A stretch of DNA of 64,000 nucleotides from Candidatus Mycobacterium methanotrophicum (GTDB lineage Bacteria > Actinomycetota > Actinomycetes > Mycobacteriales > Mycobacteriaceae), in NCBI RefSeq assembly GCF_023515995.1, contig NZ_CP097320.1, positions 3,472,001 to 3,536,000 of the forward strand. The letters are read 5' to 3'. The translations under genes and the position numbers were made by a program. Of the stretch, positions 41,495 to 52,660 are shown piece after piece. The notes beneath the pieces were generated by a model that made no database searches, was not told the DNA's origin, and saw only the letters and a program-made list of their open reading frames with translations. Within the stretch, counting starts at the first letter, position 1; each line of letters opens with the position of its first letter.

Positions 41495-43411
41495 TTAGTC
41501 GAGGCGTTCGCCGATCTCGGCGCCGGGCTCGACGTCGCCGGACAGCGCGGCCACCCAGCCGGTGACTTGCCGGGCCACGTCCTGCTGCGTCAGACCGGCT
41601 TCGGCGAGCACCTCGCCGCGCGACGCGTGATCGAAGAATTGCTGCGGCAGCCCGACATCGCGGCAGGGCACATCAATCTCTTTGCGCCGCAACGCCGCTG
41701 ACACCGCCGAACCGACGCCCCCGTTGACACCGTTGTCTTCCATCGTGACGACCAGCTTGTGTCCCAGCGCCAACTCGGCCACCACATCCGACACCGGCAA
41801 CACCCACCGCGGGTCGATCACCGTCACGCCGATGCCCTGATTGCGCAACCGCTCGGCCACCGCAAGGCCCGCCGACGCGAACGCCCCGACCGCGACCAAC
41901 AACACATCGGTGGTCAGCCCCTCGGCCGGAACCGCCAGCACGTCAACTCCATTGCGCCGTTCCACCGCCGGAATATCCTCGCCGACATCGCCTTTCGGGA
42001 ATCGGATCGCGGTGGGGCCGTCATCGACGTCGAGGGCCTCGGCGAGCTCCTCACGCAGTCGGGCGCCGTCCCTGGGCGCGGCTACCCGCATGCCGGGGAC
42101 GATGCCCAGCATCGACAGATCCCACATGCCGTTGTGGCTGGCGCCGTCCGGGCCGGTGATCCCGGCCCGATCGAGCACCATGGTGACCGGCAGCTGGTGC
42201 ATCGCCACGTCCATCAGGATTTGGTCGAACGCGCGGTTGAGAAATGTCGAGTAGACGGCCACCACCGGGTGTAGTCCCCCCATGGCCAATCCGGCCGCCG
42301 AGGTCATCGCGTGCTGCTCGGCGATGCCGACGTCGAACAACCGATCTCCGAAGCGCTGCCCGAACGCCGTCAGCCCGGTGGGCCCCGCCATGGCAGCAGT
42401 GATCGCGACAACGTCGCGGCGTTTGCCCGCGACCTCGATCAGCGATTCGGAGAACGTCGCCGTCCAGCTCGGCCCCGGGACCTTGGTGGCGGTCCCGGTC
42501 GCCGGGTCGATCACCCCGCAGGAATGCATCTGCTCGGCCTCGTCGGCCTCCGCGGGGCCGTAGCCCATGCCCTTGTGGGTGACGACATGCACCAGCACCG
42601 GTCCGCGAAATCCGCGGGCGCTGCGCAGCGCGGTCTCCACCGCGTGCTCGTCATGGCCGTTGACCGGCCCGACGTACTTCAGCCCGAGATCGGTGAACAG
42701 CAACTGCGGCGAAAGCGCGTCCTTCACACCGGCTTTGACGCTGTGCATGAACTGGTAGGCCAATTCGCCGACAACCGGCATTCCGCGTACCGCGGCGCGG
42801 CCCCGTTCCAACAGGTGCTCGTAGCTGGGCCGCAGCCGCAGGGCGGCCAGATGGTTGGCCAAACCCCCGAAAGTCGGGGCATAGCTGCGGCCGTTGTCGT
42901 TGACGACGATCACCACCGGCCGGTGGGCGGCAGCGACGTTGTTCAGTGCCTCCCAACACATGCCGCCGGTGAGCGCGCCGTCGCCCACGACCGCGACCAC
43001 ATGCCGGTTGCGCTGCCCGGTCAGCTCGAATGCCTTGGCCAGCCCGTCGGCGTAGGACAACGCCGCGCTGGCGTGGCTGGACTCAACCCAGTCGTGCTGG
43101 CTCTCGGCGCGCGACGGATAACCCGACAAACCACCCTTTTTGCGCAGCGTCTCGAAGTCCGCCGAGCGGCCGGTCAGCATTTTGTGGACGTAGGCCTGGT
43201 GGCCGGTGTCGAAGATGATCGGATCGTGCGGCGAGTCGAAGACCCGGTGCAATGCCAGCGTCAACTCGACGACGCCGAGGTTGGGCCCCAGATGCCCGCC
43301 GGTGGCCGCCACCTTGTGAATGAGAAACTCGCGAATCTCTTCGGCCAGATCACGCAAGTCCGCCTGGGAAAACTCCTGCAGATCGGCGGGCCCACGGATC
43401 CGTTCAAGCAC
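41495..43411 (-). CDS. dxs: 1-deoxy-D-xylulose-5-phosphate synthase
   Basis: 638 residues. Joins pyruvate and glyceraldehyde-3-phosphate with thiamine diphosphate, the first step of the MEP isoprenoid pathway. ThDP motif [20 protein letters not shown], the N-terminal [38 protein letters not shown], and the pyrimidine-domain [20 protein letters not shown]. Position matches Rv2682c (dxs1). Divergent from the ArsB array with a 151-bp gap. Confidence 0.96.
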   Translation of the reverse strand: MLERIRGPADLQEFSQADLRDLAEEIREFLIHKVAATGGHLGPNLGVVELTLALHRVFDSPHDPIIFDTGHQAYVHKMLTGRSADFETLRKKGGLSGYPSRAESQHDWVESSHASAALSYADGLAKAFELTGQRNRHVVAVVGDGALTGGMCWEALNNVAAAHRPVVIVVNDNGRSYAPTFGGLANHLAALRLRPSYEHLLERGRAAVRGMPVVGELAYQFMHSVKAGVKDALSPQLLFTDLGLKYVGPVNGHDEHAVETALRSARGFRGPVLVHVVTHKGMGYGPAEADEAEQMHSCGVIDPATGTATKVPGPSWTATFSESLIEVAGKRRDVVAITAAMAGPTGLTAFGQRFGDRLFDVGIAEQHAMTSAAGLAMGGLHPVVAVYSTFLNRAFDQILMDVAMHQLPVTMVLDRAGITGPDGASHNGMWDLSMLGIVPGMRVAAPRDGARLREELAEALDVDDGPTAIRFPKGDVGEDIPAVERRNGVDVLAVPAEGLTTDVLLVAVGAFASAGLAVAERLRNQGIGVTVIDPRWVLPVSDVVAELALGHKLVVTMEDNGVNGGVGSAVSAALRRKEIDVPCRDVGLPQQFFDHASRGEVLAEAGLTQQDVARQVTGWVAALSGDVEPGAEIGERLD

Positions 43412-43562
43412 TTCGCCAGTGTACGCACGGCCGCCAGTCCACCCGCGCCGACCTGCGAGGACACCTCGCGCCTGTTAAGCTACGCCCCGGTGAGCCGGGA
43501 AGCCTGGTCGGCATAGTTTTCGTGCTGTTCGCGGGTTCCCTGCTATTCGGGGCAATCCAGGA

Positions 43563-44912
43563 GTGCACGTTGAACACAACCGCGCGCGCCACACGGACGG
43601 CGCTCGAATCTTGAGCGTGTTCCATGCGGTCTACGCGACGACGGTGTTCGTGGTGGCCTACGTGCTGATCGCCACCGAACGTTTCAACAAGACATTGGTC
43701 GCGTTGGCCGGCGCGACCGCCATGTTCTTTCTGCCGCTGATCAATTCCGACGAGGTCTTCTACTCACGCGACACCGGGGTCAACTGGGACGTTCTCTTTC
43801 TGCTCTTGGGGATGATGATCATCGTCAGCGTGGTGCGCCAGACCGGCGCATTCGAATACGTGGCGATCTGGTCGGTCAAACGCGCCAGGGGCTCCCTGCT
43901 GCGGATCATGATCCTGCTGATGCTGGTCACCGCGCTTGGAACGGCTGTTCTGGACAACGTGACCACGGTCCTGTTGATCGCACCGGTCACCCTTCTGGTG
44001 TGCGACCGGCTGGCGGTCAGTCCGGCGCCATTCCTTGTCGTCGAAGCCCTCACCGCCAACATCGCCGGCGCGGCGACCCTGGTCGGCGACCCGACCAGCA
44101 TCATCATCGGCACCGGAGCCCACCTGAGCTTCATCACGTTCACGGCCAACATGGCGCCGGCCGTGCTCATCGTCCTCGCCGCCCTGGTCGGGCTGCTGCC
44201 CCGGCTGTACCCAGGTTTTTTCGCCGTCGATCCGCAGCGTGTCGCCGATGTCATGTCGCTGAACGAGCGCGAAGCGATCGGCGACCATCGTCTGCTGGCC
44301 CAGTGCGGGATAGTCCTTACCGGGGTGCTCGCCGGATTCGTCATGCACCAGCAGATCCACATGGAGCCGTCTCTGGTGGCGATGACCGGCGCCGGCATCC
44401 TGATCGTGGCCTCCGGCCTGAGCCGTGAGTTCTACCTGTCCAGCGTCGAATGGGAAACGCTGCTGTTCTTCGCGGGACTGTTCGTCATGGTCGGGGCGTT
44501 GGTGCGAACCGGTGTGATCAAGGAATTGGCCGAGCTGGCCAGCCAGCTAACCCGCGGCGATGCCTGGACGGCCACGATATTGATCCTCAGTGTGTCCTTC
44601 ACCGTGGGCAGCTTCATCAACAATGTTCCGTACGCCGCCACGATGACACCGATCGTCGGACAACTCGCCGCATCGATGCCCGGCCATGCCAGCTCGGGAG
44701 TGCTCTGGTGGGCCCTGCTGTTGGGTACCGTCCTTGGCGGCAACCTCACGCCCATCGGGGCCAGCGCGAACGTCGTGGTCGTCGGAATCGCGCAACGCGC
44801 CGGCAGCCCGGTGTCGTTTTGGGATTTCACCCGACGAGGCGCGGTGGTGACCGCGGTCTCGTTTGTGCTTTCGCTCGGTTATCTGTGGCTGCGCTACTTC
44901 GCCTTGGGTTAG
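43563..44912 (+). CDS. ArsB/NhaD-superfamily ion transporter, copy 1
   Basis: About 430-449 residues with ten or more membrane helices. Family motifs: [20 protein letters not shown], two inverted halves each with a conserved turn ([36 protein letters not shown]), [19 protein letters not shown] and [18 protein letters not shown]. tuberculosis Rv2684/Rv2685 (arsA, arsB1) are positional homologues; the transported ion (arsenite, Na+/H+, or a dicarboxylate) cannot be inferred. The most diverged of three copies. The start is uncertain: GTG 43563 gives an odd polar leader; GTG 43617 aligns with the paralogues. Confidence 0.8.
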   Translation: MHVEHNRARHTDGARILSVFHAVYATTVFVVAYVLIATERFNKTLVALAGATAMFFLPLINSDEVFYSRDTGVNWDVLFLLLGMMIIVSVVRQTGAFEYVAIWSVKRARGSLLRIMILLMLVTALGTAVLDNVTTVLLIAPVTLLVCDRLAVSPAPFLVVEALTANIAGAATLVGDPTSIIIGTGAHLSFITFTANMAPAVLIVLAALVGLLPRLYPGFFAVDPQRVADVMSLNEREAIGDHRLLAQCGIVLTGVLAGFVMHQQIHMEPSLVAMTGAGILIVASGLSREFYLSSVEWETLLFFAGLFVMVGALVRTGVIKELAELASQLTRGDAWTATILILSVSFTVGSFINNVPYAATMTPIVGQLAASMPGHASSGVLWWALLLGTVLGGNLTPIGASANVVVVGIAQRAGSPVSFWDFTRRGAVVTAVSFVLSLGYLWLRYFALG

Positions 44913-44961
44913 CCGCTACGCCCGAGCTTGCGGGAAGTCTTGCGGGAAGTACTGTGTCGAT

Positions 44962-45408
44962 GTGCGTGCGGAGGAGATCGCCGAGGAGTTCCTGGTCGTG
45001 GACATCGACTCCGGCGCGTTAGACGCGGTGCGTCTGTTCGCCGAGCACCGCCTGACCGGGCTGGTGGTCGTCACCGGCACGTCCGACACGCCCTACGCTG
45101 TGCTGTCGGCCTCCCAGGTCGTGCGCTTCATCGTGCCCCCCTACGTGCAGGACGATCCCGGACTGGCCGGCGTGCTGACCGAATCAATGGCCGACCACGC
45201 CACAGACAGCCTCAGCGGCAAGACGATTCGCGACCTGCTTCCCCAGAAACCACAACCGGTGCCGATCGTCGACGCCGACGACACCATCATCGCAGTGGCC
45301 GAGGTGATGTCCCGAATGCGCAGCCCGCTGGTAGCCGTGGTCAAAGACCGCAAGCTGCACGGGGTGATCACCGCATCGCGGCTGCTGGCCGAAGCGCTCA
45401 AACGCTGA
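44962..45408 (+). CDS. CBS-domain-pair protein, copy 1
   Basis: 148 residues, two CBS repeats: one about 15-65 ([35 protein letters not shown]), the other about 95-145 ([14 protein letters not shown], [37 protein letters not shown]). CBS pairs bind adenosyl ligands and regulate linked enzymes or transporters. Counterpart of Rv2683. Followed 25 nt later by ArsB copy 2. It is nearly identical to copy 2 (46848), also at the DNA level, implying recent duplication or conversion. GTG 44962 start. Confidence 0.8.
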   Translation: MRAEEIAEEFLVVDIDSGALDAVRLFAEHRLTGLVVVTGTSDTPYAVLSASQVVRFIVPPYVQDDPGLAGVLTESMADHATDSLSGKTIRDLLPQKPQPVPIVDADDTIIAVAEVMSRMRSPLVAVVKDRKLHGVITASRLLAEALKR

Positions 45409-45433
45409 TCGGCCGGCCGGTGGAGCGACTGCG

Positions 45434-46723
45434 ATGACATATTTCGCGATCGCGGTATTCGTCATCGCCTACGCATGCATCATCAGCGAGCGCTTCAACA
45501 ACGCCACCGTCGCACTGGTCGGTGCGGGATTGATGATCCTGCTACCGGTGATCGAGTCCCGCGACGTGTTCTATTCGCAGGCCAGCGGAATCGACTGGGA
45601 CGTCATTTTTTTGATGCTGGGCATGATGATCATCGTCAGCGTTCTGCGCCAGACCGGCGTTTTCGAATACGCCGCGATCTGGTCGGTCAAACGCGCCAAC
45701 GGCTCGCCGCTGCGCATCATGATCCTGCTGACGCTGGTGATGGCGATCGCCTCGGCCGTGCTCCCCAATGTGGTCTCGGTGCTGTTGATCGCCCCGGTCA
45801 CGTTGCTGGTGTGCGACCGCCTGGCGATCAACCCGGTGCCGCTGTTGATGGCAGAGGTGTTCGCGTCCAACATCGGCGGCGCCGCGACATTGGTCGGCGA
45901 CCCGCCCAACATCATCATCGGCGCGCGCAGGGGCCTGTCCTTCAACGCCTTCCTGTTCAACATGGCGCCGGTCGTGATCATCGTGATGCTCGTCTTCGTC
46001 GCGGCGCTGCCGCTGTTGTTCCGCGGCCGATCCCGCGCGGATCCTGAGCGGATTGCCGACGTCATGGCAGTGGATGAAAACGAAGCCCTTCAGAATCGCC
46101 CGCTGCTCATCAAATCCGCCGTGGTCATGGCCGTGGTATTCACCGGGTTCGTCGTCTCGGAAGCCATTCATCTTCAGCCGTCGCTGGTGGCGCTGCTGGG
46201 CGCGGGCATCCTTGTCCTCACCTCCCGGTTGGAGCAGTCGGAGTATTTGTCCAACGTCGAATGGGACACGCTGCTGTTCATGGTCGGCCTGTTCGTCATG
46301 GTCGGCGCGCTGTTCAAGACCGGCGTCATCAAAACTCTCGGCGAGATGGCGGCCGATGCCACCGGCGGCAACGTGCTGGTGACGACGATGCTGATCCTGG
46401 GCGTTTCGACGTGCCTGTCCGGCATCATCGACAACGTCCCCTACGTGGCCACCATGACACCCATCGTCGGCCACCTGGCCTCGCTCATTCCGGGCCAGTC
46501 GCACCACCACGTGCTGTGGTGGGCCTTGGCGCTCGGCGGCGACCTGGGCGGCAACCTCACCGCCATCGGCTCCAGCGCCAACATCGTGATGATCGGAATC
46601 GCGCTGAAGTCCGGCAATCCCATCTCGTTTTGGCAATTCACGCGCAAGGGCGCGTTGGTGACCGTGCTGTCTGCCGTGCTCTGCGCCCTCTACCTATGGC
46701 TGCGCTACTTCGTGCTGAGCTGA
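45434..46723 (+). CDS. ArsB/NhaD-superfamily ion transporter, copy 2
   Basis: 429 residues; same layout as copy 1 with [40 protein letters not shown], the second-half turn [20 protein letters not shown] and [20 protein letters not shown]. Much closer to copy 3 than to copy 1. Forms a two-gene unit with the preceding CBS protein, which suggests nucleotide-gated control of transport. ATG 45434. Confidence 0.85.
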   Translation: MTYFAIAVFVIAYACIISERFNNATVALVGAGLMILLPVIESRDVFYSQASGIDWDVIFLMLGMMIIVSVLRQTGVFEYAAIWSVKRANGSPLRIMILLTLVMAIASAVLPNVVSVLLIAPVTLLVCDRLAINPVPLLMAEVFASNIGGAATLVGDPPNIIIGARRGLSFNAFLFNMAPVVIIVMLVFVAALPLLFRGRSRADPERIADVMAVDENEALQNRPLLIKSAVVMAVVFTGFVVSEAIHLQPSLVALLGAGILVLTSRLEQSEYLSNVEWDTLLFMVGLFVMVGALFKTGVIKTLGEMAADATGGNVLVTTMLILGVSTCLSGIIDNVPYVATMTPIVGHLASLIPGQSHHHVLWWALALGGDLGGNLTAIGSSANIVMIGIALKSGNPISFWQFTRKGALVTVLSAVLCALYLWLRYFVLS

Positions 46724-46834
46724 CCGGTCGACGCGCAGGACTCAGCTAAGCAAGAGCGCGTAAGGATTTCACAAGCATGCCCGCGATAGGCGACCGATCG
46801 GCGCCGAACACGTCCCAGGAAAGCATCAGAAACC

Positions 46835-46840
46835 TACTAT
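46835..46840 (+). promoter_or_regulatory. possible -10 box for CBS copy 2 (leaderless start)
   Basis: TACTAT fits the mycobacterial -10 pattern TANNNT and lies seven bases before ATG 46848, so transcription would start at or next to the start codon. No clear -35 box. Separates the second CBS-ArsB unit from the first. Confidence 0.35.
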
Positions 46841-46847
46841 AGGCTGC

Positions 46848-47294
46848 ATGCGTGCCACGGAGATGGTCGAGGAGTTCCCGGTTGTGGACATCGACTCCGG
46901 CGCGTTAGACGCGGTGCGCCTGTTCGCCGAGCACCGCCTGACCGGGCTGGTGGTGGTCACCGACACCTCCGACACGCCCTACGCTGTGCTGTCGGCCTCC
47001 CAGGTCGTGCGCTTCATCGTGCCCCCCTACGTGCAGGACGATCCCGGACTGGCCGGCGTGCTGACCGAATCAATGGCCGACCACGCCACAGACAGCCTCA
47101 GCGGCAAGACGATTCGCGACCTGCTCCCCCAGAAACCACAACAGGCGCCGATCGTCGACGCCGACGACACCATCATCGAAGTCGCCGAGGTCATGTCCCG
47201 AATGCACAGCCCGCTGGTAGCCGTGGTCAAAGGCCGCAAACTGCACGGGGTGATCACCGCATCGCAGCTGCTGGCCGAAGCGCTCAAACGCTGA
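46848..47294 (+). CDS. CBS-domain-pair protein, copy 2
   Basis: 148 residues, differing from copy 1 at only a dozen or so positions (for example EMVEEFPV for [15 protein letters not shown] for IIAVAEV, KGRK for KDRK). Same two CBS repeats. ATG 46848 without a ribosome site but behind a -10-like TACTAT. Its stop is 19 nt before ArsB copy 3. Confidence 0.82.
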   Translation: MRATEMVEEFPVVDIDSGALDAVRLFAEHRLTGLVVVTDTSDTPYAVLSASQVVRFIVPPYVQDDPGLAGVLTESMADHATDSLSGKTIRDLLPQKPQQAPIVDADDTIIEVAEVMSRMHSPLVAVVKGRKLHGVITASQLLAEALKR

Positions 47295-47313
47295 CCGGAC
47301 GCCGAAGGGAGCA

Positions 47314-48624
47314 GTGCCGATAGTGACGGCGATCATGATGTGGTTCGCGGTTACGGTCTTCACCGTCGCCTACGCGTTCATCATCAGCGAGCGCTTCAAC
47401 AAGACCAAGGTCGCGCTGGTCGGTGCGGGTTTGATGATCTTCTTGCCGGTCATCGACTCGCCCGATGTGTTCTACTCCCAGGCGACCGGGATTGACTGGG
47501 ACGTCATCTTTTTGATGCTGGGAATGATGATCATCGTCAGCATCCTGCGCCAGACAGGTGTGTTCGAATACGCCGCTATCTGGGCCGCCAAACGCGCCAA
47601 CGGATCTCCGCTGCGCATCATGATCCTGCTGATGCTGGTCATGGCGATGGCCTCGGCGCTGCTGCCCAACGTGGTCTCGGTGCTCTTGATCGCCCCGGTC
47701 ACATTGCTGGTGTGCGACCGCCTGGCGATCAACCCGGTACCGATGCTGATGGCCGAAGTCTTCGCCTCCAACATCGGCGGCGCCGCGACGTTGGTCGGCG
47801 ACCCGCCCAACATCATCATCGGCGCGCGCAAGGGCTTGTCGTTCAACGCCTTCCTGTTCAACATGGCGCCCATCGTGATCATCGTGATGCTGGTCATGGT
47901 GGCCGTTTCCCCTTTGCTGTTCCGCGGCTTCTCTACGGTCTCACCCGAAAAGGTCGCTGCCGTCATGGCGTTGGAAGAGGGTGAGCTGCTGCGCGATCGC
48001 AAGCTGCTGATCAACTGCGGCGCGGTAATGGCCGTCGTGTTCGCCGGGTTCATCGTGTCCCCGACGATTCATATCCAGCCGTCGCTGGTGGCGCTGCTGG
48101 GCGCGGGCGCTCTCATTCTGGTGTCGAAGATGGAGCAGTCCGAGTATTTGTCGAATGTCGAATGGGAGACGTTGCTGTTCATCGTCGGCCTGTTCATCAT
48201 GGTCGGCGCGCTGCTGAAAACCGGCGTCATCAAACACCTGGGGACGATGGCGGCCAACGCAACCGGGGGCAGTGTGCTGGTGACGACGATGCTGATCCTG
48301 GGTGTCTCGACCCTGGCGTCCGGCGTCATCGACAACGTCCCCTACGTGGCCACCATGACACCCATCGTCGGTCACCTGGCCTCGCTCATTCCGGGCCAGT
48401 CGCACCACCACGTCCTATGGTGGTCGCTGGCGCTCGGCGGTGACCTGGGCGGCAACCTCACCGCCGTCGGCTCCAGCGCCAACATCGTGATGATCGGAAT
48501 CGCCCTGCGCTCCGGCTATTCCATCTCGTTCTGGGAATTCACCCGCAAGGGCATCGTGATCACGGCCATCTCCACGGTGCTGTGCGGCGTCTACTTGTGG
48601 TTGCGGTATTTCGTTCTCGGGTAA
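47314..48624 (+). CDS. ArsB/NhaD-superfamily ion transporter, copy 3
   Basis: 436 residues, about ten or more helices, close to copy 2 throughout ([60 protein letters not shown]). Differences concentrate in the central cytoplasmic loop ([20 protein letters not shown] vs [20 protein letters not shown]). GTG 47314 follows GAAGGGAGCA. The gene ends four bases before the convergent methyltransferase stop. Confidence 0.85.
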   Translation: MPIVTAIMMWFAVTVFTVAYAFIISERFNKTKVALVGAGLMIFLPVIDSPDVFYSQATGIDWDVIFLMLGMMIIVSILRQTGVFEYAAIWAAKRANGSPLRIMILLMLVMAMASALLPNVVSVLLIAPVTLLVCDRLAINPVPMLMAEVFASNIGGAATLVGDPPNIIIGARKGLSFNAFLFNMAPIVIIVMLVMVAVSPLLFRGFSTVSPEKVAAVMALEEGELLRDRKLLINCGAVMAVVFAGFIVSPTIHIQPSLVALLGAGALILVSKMEQSEYLSNVEWETLLFIVGLFIMVGALLKTGVIKHLGTMAANATGGSVLVTTMLILGVSTLASGVIDNVPYVATMTPIVGHLASLIPGQSHHHVLWWSLALGGDLGGNLTAVGSSANIVMIGIALRSGYSISFWEFTRKGIVITAISTVLCGVYLWLRYFVLG

Positions 48625-48628
48625 GTCG

Positions 48629-49816
48629 TCAGCGCGTGAACAGCGCGACGCACTCGGTGTGATGGGTCAGCGGGAACGAGTCGAACACCGTGATCTTCTC
48701 GACCGCATAGCCGTGCTGTCGATACAGGCCGACGTCGCGCGCGAACGATGCGACCTCACAACCGATATGCACCACCCGAGGAACCTCGGCGGCGGCCAGC
48801 AGATCGATCACCTCACGCCCGGCGCCGCCGCGCGGCGGATCCAGCACCGCCACATCGGCAGCGCGGCGTTGACCGGCCAATGCCCGCCGCACCGAATCGG
48901 TGATCACACTGACCTGTCCGAGCTCGGCCAATGTCGCGCATGCCGTCCCCGACGCAGCCCGTGAGCTATCGACGCTTACCACGAGTCCGGACTCTCCCAC
49001 CGCGTCCGCGAGCACCGCCGCGAAAACCCCTACACCACCGTAGAGATCCCAGGCGGTCATGCCGGGGTCCAGTTGAGCCCAGTCGCCCACCAGCGCGCTG
49101 TAAGTGCGTGCCGCGTCGCGATGCGCCTGCCAGAAAGCCGTCACCGGTACCTGCCAGCTGTGCCGACCAACCCGCTGCACAGCCTCGTAGCTGCCCTCGA
49201 CCACCTCGGTCGAGGTTCGTCGGCGCGAGCGCGCCGTGCGCACCACATGCCGCTGACCGTCGTCGTCGACGACGACGTGCAACTGCGCGCCGGGCGGCCA
49301 CACGGTTGCCGCCAGACCGTCGGTCATCCCGGACGGCAGCTGAGCACAATTGAGATCAGCGACCAGCTCATCGCTGCGGTAGCGATGAAATCCGGCACGG
49401 CCGTCAGCGCCGACGTCAAGCCGGACCCGGGTTCGCCATCCGGTCGGGCCGACCGACGAGAGCGGATCGACAACTCCGCTCCACTGATAATTGCCGAGGC
49501 GGGCAAGCTGATTGGATACCACTTCGGCTTTGAGTGCACGCGCGGCCGTCGGCTCGACGAACGCCAGATCGCAGCAACCCGCACCATGGACCCCGGCGAT
49601 CGGACAGAGCGACGCCCTCCGGTCGTCCGACGGCTCGACCACCTCGACCGCCTCGGCGTGCCAGTACGAACCCCGGTCTACGGTGACTCGCGCGCGAACC
49701 CGCTCGCCGGGCAGCGCGTAGCGGACGAACACCACCCTGCCGTCGTGACGTGCCACGCAGCTGCCCCCGTTGGCCGGCGCACCGACGGTCAGCGTCAGTT
49801 CTCCCGGGGCGGTCAA
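48629..49816 (-). CDS. TrmA/RumA-type class I RNA methyltransferase
   Basis: 395 residues, counterpart of Rv2689c. N-terminal TRAM-like segment (GGSCVARHDGRVVFVRYALP, GERVRARVTVDRGSYWHAEA), a Cys cluster (SLCPIAGVHGAGCCDLAF) as for a 4Fe-4S site, SAM motif WDLYGGVGVFAAVLADAVG, and VLDPPRGGAGREVIDLLAAA. The catalytic Cys region reads VHIGCEVASFARD rather than the usual SCNPATLARD. Probably makes 5-methyluridine in rRNA or tRNA. TTG start 49816 overlaps the permease TGA (TTGA). Confidence 0.85.
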   Translation of the reverse strand: MTAPGELTLTVGAPANGGSCVARHDGRVVFVRYALPGERVRARVTVDRGSYWHAEAVEVVEPSDDRRASLCPIAGVHGAGCCDLAFVEPTAARALKAEVVSNQLARLGNYQWSGVVDPLSSVGPTGWRTRVRLDVGADGRAGFHRYRSDELVADLNCAQLPSGMTDGLAATVWPPGAQLHVVVDDDGQRHVVRTARSRRRTSTEVVEGSYEAVQRVGRHSWQVPVTAFWQAHRDAARTYSALVGDWAQLDPGMTAWDLYGGVGVFAAVLADAVGESGLVVSVDSSRAASGTACATLAELGQVSVITDSVRRALAGQRRAADVAVLDPPRGGAGREVIDLLAAAEVPRVVHIGCEVASFARDVGLYRQHGYAVEKITVFDSFPLTHHTECVALFTR

Positions 49817-51807
49817 TCGAAAATCCCCCGACGGGCGTCGCCGGGCGCCGCATGCGGGTGCATCGCCATGAGCCGCTCCGATGAATTGAGTTGCCAGGGG
49901 ACAGATGTCACCATCACTCCCGGCATGAACAGCAACCGGCCCTTCAGTCGCAGCGCGCTCTGATTGTGCAGCAGGTGCTCCCACCAATGGCCCACGACGT
50001 ACTCCGGAAGGAATACCGTCACCACGTTGCGCGGCGATTCTTTACTCACTCGTTTGACGTAATCCAGTATCGGGCGGGTTATTTCACGGTACGGCGAAGC
50101 AATAACTTTCAGCGGCACGCTGATATCGCTGTCTTCCCACCTGCGGACCAACTCACGCGTCTCCGCGTCGTCGACACTCACCGTGATGGCCTCCAGCACA
50201 TCTGGCCGCGTCGCGCGCGCGTAGGCCAGCGCGCGCAGTGTCGGCAGATGCAACTTCGACACCAGGACCAGGGCGTGGTTGCGGCTGGGCAAGACGACTT
50301 CAGTGTCTTCGGCAGCCTGCTGTTCCAGTTCCTGGCTGACAGCATCGTAATGTTTGCGGATCATCTTCATGACGACGAAAAGCAGAACCATGGCGACGAC
50401 CGCGATCCATGCCCCGGCAAGGAACTTGGTGATCGATACCACCAACAGCACCGCGCCGGTGGATGCGAACCCGACCGTGTTGATCACCCGCGACCGCTGC
50501 ATCGTGCGCCGGACGGCGGGATCGGCCTCGTTGCGCAGCAACCGAGTCCAGTGTCGGACCATACCGATTTGGCTCAGCGTGAACGAAATGAACACCCCGA
50601 CGATGTAGAGCTGAATCAGCGCGGTCACCTCCGCGCGGAACGCAATGATCGCCGCGAGAGCCGCCACCGCCAAGAACACGATGCCGTTGGAGAACGCCAG
50701 CCGGTCGCCGCGGGTATGTAGTTGGCGCGGAAGGTAACTGTGCTGTGCGAGCACCGACCCCAGCACCGGGAACCCGTTGAACGCCGTATTAGCCGCCAAC
50801 ACCAGGATGAGCGCGGTGACCGTCGCAATCACCAGGAACCCGATCTGGAAGCTGCCGAACACCGCCTGGGCGATCTGCGTCACCAAAGTCTTCTGTTGAT
50901 AGTCGCGCGGGATCCCGCTGAGCTGCGTGGCGGGATCGTCGACAACTTGGACCCGGATCTTCTCGGCCAGCAGGATGATCCCCATGAAAAGGCTGACCGC
51001 GACGGTGCCCAGCAGCAGCAGTGTCGTTGCAGCATTGCGCGACTTGGGCTTTTGAAATGCCGGGACTCCGTTGCTGATCGCCTCCACACCGGTCAGCGCC
51101 GCGCAGCCCGATGAGAACGACCGCGCCACCAGGAACACAAAAGCAAAACCGGCGAGTTGGCCACGCTCGGCGTGCATCGCGAAGCCGGCGGATTCGGCCC
51201 GCAGCGAGTCGCCCAGCACGTAAATCCGGAACACCCCCCAGCCGAGCATGATGCCAACGCCGACAATGAACGCATAGGTCGGTATGGCGAAGGCCACCCC
51301 GGACTCGCGCACGCCACGCAGGTTCATCGCCATCACCAACAGGATCGCGCTCACGCAGAACACCACTTTGTGGTTGGCCACGAACGGAACGGCAGATCCG
51401 ATGTTCGACATGGCCGATGCCGTTGAAACAGACACCGTGAGAACGTAATCCACCAGCAGAGCGCTCGCGACCGTGAGGCCGGCGTTGTCGCCAAGGTTGG
51501 TGGTGACCACTTCGTAGTCGCCGCCGCCGGACGGGTAGGCATGCACGTTCTGCCGGTAGCTCGCGACCACGACCAGCATCACCGCCGCCACCGCCAGTCC
51601 GATCCACGGTGTCAGCGAGTATGCCGCCAGCCCGGCCACCGAGAGCATCAGAAAGATTTCCTCGGGGGCGTAGGCCACCGAGGACAACGCGTCGGAAGCA
51701 AACACCGGCAAGGCGATCCGCTTGGGCAGCAGGGTGTGGCTCAGCCGATCGCTGCGAAACGGCCGGCCCAAGACGAGGCGACGCGCCGCGGTCGAAAGTT
51801 TGGACAC
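49813..51807 (-). CDS. APC-superfamily amino acid/potassium-type permease
   Basis: 664 residues, counterpart of Rv2690c. N-terminal LPKRIALPVFASDALSSVAY is the characteristic first helix; about twelve hydrophobic helices follow (LAVAAVMLVVVASYRQNVHA, YPSGGGDYEVVTTNLG, GCAALTGVEAISNGVPAF). The C-terminal 170 residues are cytoplasmic (HALVLVSKLHLPTLRALAYA, VFLPEYVVGHWWEHLLHNQS), a layout of the KUP/DUF-type APC proteins. Divergent from ceoB, whose product gates K+ uptake, so a potassium role is conceivable. GTG 51807 (VSKLSTAARR). Confidence 0.88.
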   Translation of the reverse strand: MSKLSTAARRLVLGRPFRSDRLSHTLLPKRIALPVFASDALSSVAYAPEEIFLMLSVAGLAAYSLTPWIGLAVAAVMLVVVASYRQNVHAYPSGGGDYEVVTTNLGDNAGLTVASALLVDYVLTVSVSTASAMSNIGSAVPFVANHKVVFCVSAILLVMAMNLRGVRESGVAFAIPTYAFIVGVGIMLGWGVFRIYVLGDSLRAESAGFAMHAERGQLAGFAFVFLVARSFSSGCAALTGVEAISNGVPAFQKPKSRNAATTLLLLGTVAVSLFMGIILLAEKIRVQVVDDPATQLSGIPRDYQQKTLVTQIAQAVFGSFQIGFLVIATVTALILVLAANTAFNGFPVLGSVLAQHSYLPRQLHTRGDRLAFSNGIVFLAVAALAAIIAFRAEVTALIQLYIVGVFISFTLSQIGMVRHWTRLLRNEADPAVRRTMQRSRVINTVGFASTGAVLLVVSITKFLAGAWIAVVAMVLLFVVMKMIRKHYDAVSQELEQQAAEDTEVVLPSRNHALVLVSKLHLPTLRALAYARATRPDVLEAITVSVDDAETRELVRRWEDSDISVPLKVIASPYREITRPILDYVKRVSKESPRNVVTVFLPEYVVGHWWEHLLHNQSALRLKGRLLFMPGVMVTSVPWQLNSSERLMAMHPHAAPGDARRGIFD

Positions 51808-51906
51808 GAGAGCCAAGAGTAAGCCCAACCCGGACTGCCCGGTACGGTCTAGACGACAACGTTCCGGCTTACACCGGATGGCCATCCTCCCGAGGAGGAC
51901 CCGCAA

Positions 51907-52578
51907 GTGCGAGTGGTTGTGATGGGGTGCGGCCGGGTGGGGTCGTCGCTGAGCGACGGGTTGTCCCGGATCGGCCACGATGTCGCGGTCATCGACAGCA
52001 ACAGCGCCGCGTTTGGCCGGCTGAGCCCGGACTTCGCCGGTGAGCGCGTTCTGGGCGTGGGCTTCGACCGAGACGTGCTGGTCAGGGCCGGCATTGAGGA
52101 AGCCGACGCGTTCGCCGCGGTGTCATCCGGCGACAACTCCAACATCATTTCGGCACGACTGGCGCGGGAGATCTTTCGCGTGCCGCGGGTTATCGCGCGG
52201 ATCTATGACGCCAAACGTGCTGCGGTCTACGAAAGGCTCAGCATTCCCACGATCGCCACCGTGCCCTGGACCACCGATCGGCTGCTCAACGCGCTCACCC
52301 GAGATACCGAAACCACCAAGTGGCGAGACCCGACCGGGACCGTCGGAGTCGCCGAAGTCTCGCTGCACGAAGACTGGGTGGGCCGCCGAGCCACCGACCT
52401 GGAGACGGCGACCGGTGCTCGGGTGGCGTTTCTGATCCGATTCGGCACCGGCTTGCTTCCCGAACCGAAGACGGTGATGCAAGCCGGCGACCAGATCTAC
52501 ATCGCCGCCATTTCCGGCCGCGTGGCAGAAGCATTGGCCATTGCGGCGTTGCCACCGAGTGAGGACCTCGACTCGTGA
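51907..52578 (+). CDS. ceoB: TrkA-type potassium uptake regulator CeoB
   Basis: 223 residues: an N-terminal RCK/Rossmann domain (RVVVMGCGRVGSSLSDGLSR with GxGxxG and the acidic VIDSN) and a C-terminal TrkA-C domain (VGVAEVSLHEDWVGRRATDL). Binds nucleotide and controls a Trk channel. GTG 51907 has GAGGAGGACC upstream. The companion ceoC follows after a MIRU-like repeat. Confidence 0.93.
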   Translation: MRVVVMGCGRVGSSLSDGLSRIGHDVAVIDSNSAAFGRLSPDFAGERVLGVGFDRDVLVRAGIEEADAFAAVSSGDNSNIISARLAREIFRVPRVIARIYDAKRAAVYERLSIPTIATVPWTTDRLLNALTRDTETTKWRDPTGTVGVAEVSLHEDWVGRRATDLETATGARVAFLIRFGTGLLPEPKTVMQAGDQIYIAAISGRVAEALAIAALPPSEDLDS

Positions 52579-52580
52579 CA

Positions 52581-52660
52581 CGCGCCCGCGACGATGCAGT
52601 GGGGGCATCCCCAGCCGCGCAGCGGCGAGGGGGACGAAGCGATGATCAGGAGCGGCGCAG
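52581..52660 (+). repeat. MIRU-like repeat between ceoB and ceoC
   Basis: Starts CGCGCCCGCGACGATGCAG two bases after the ceoB stop, ends ATCAGGAGCGGCGCAG at the ceoC ATG, 80 bp as for 39501-39580. The whole intercistronic space is the repeat. Confidence 0.75.

Noticed and set aside
45542..46636. Long His/Asp/Arg-rich minus-strand frame under ArsB copy 2
   Set aside because: Antisense to clear membrane transporter genes; the His/Asp richness mirrors hydrophobic codons.
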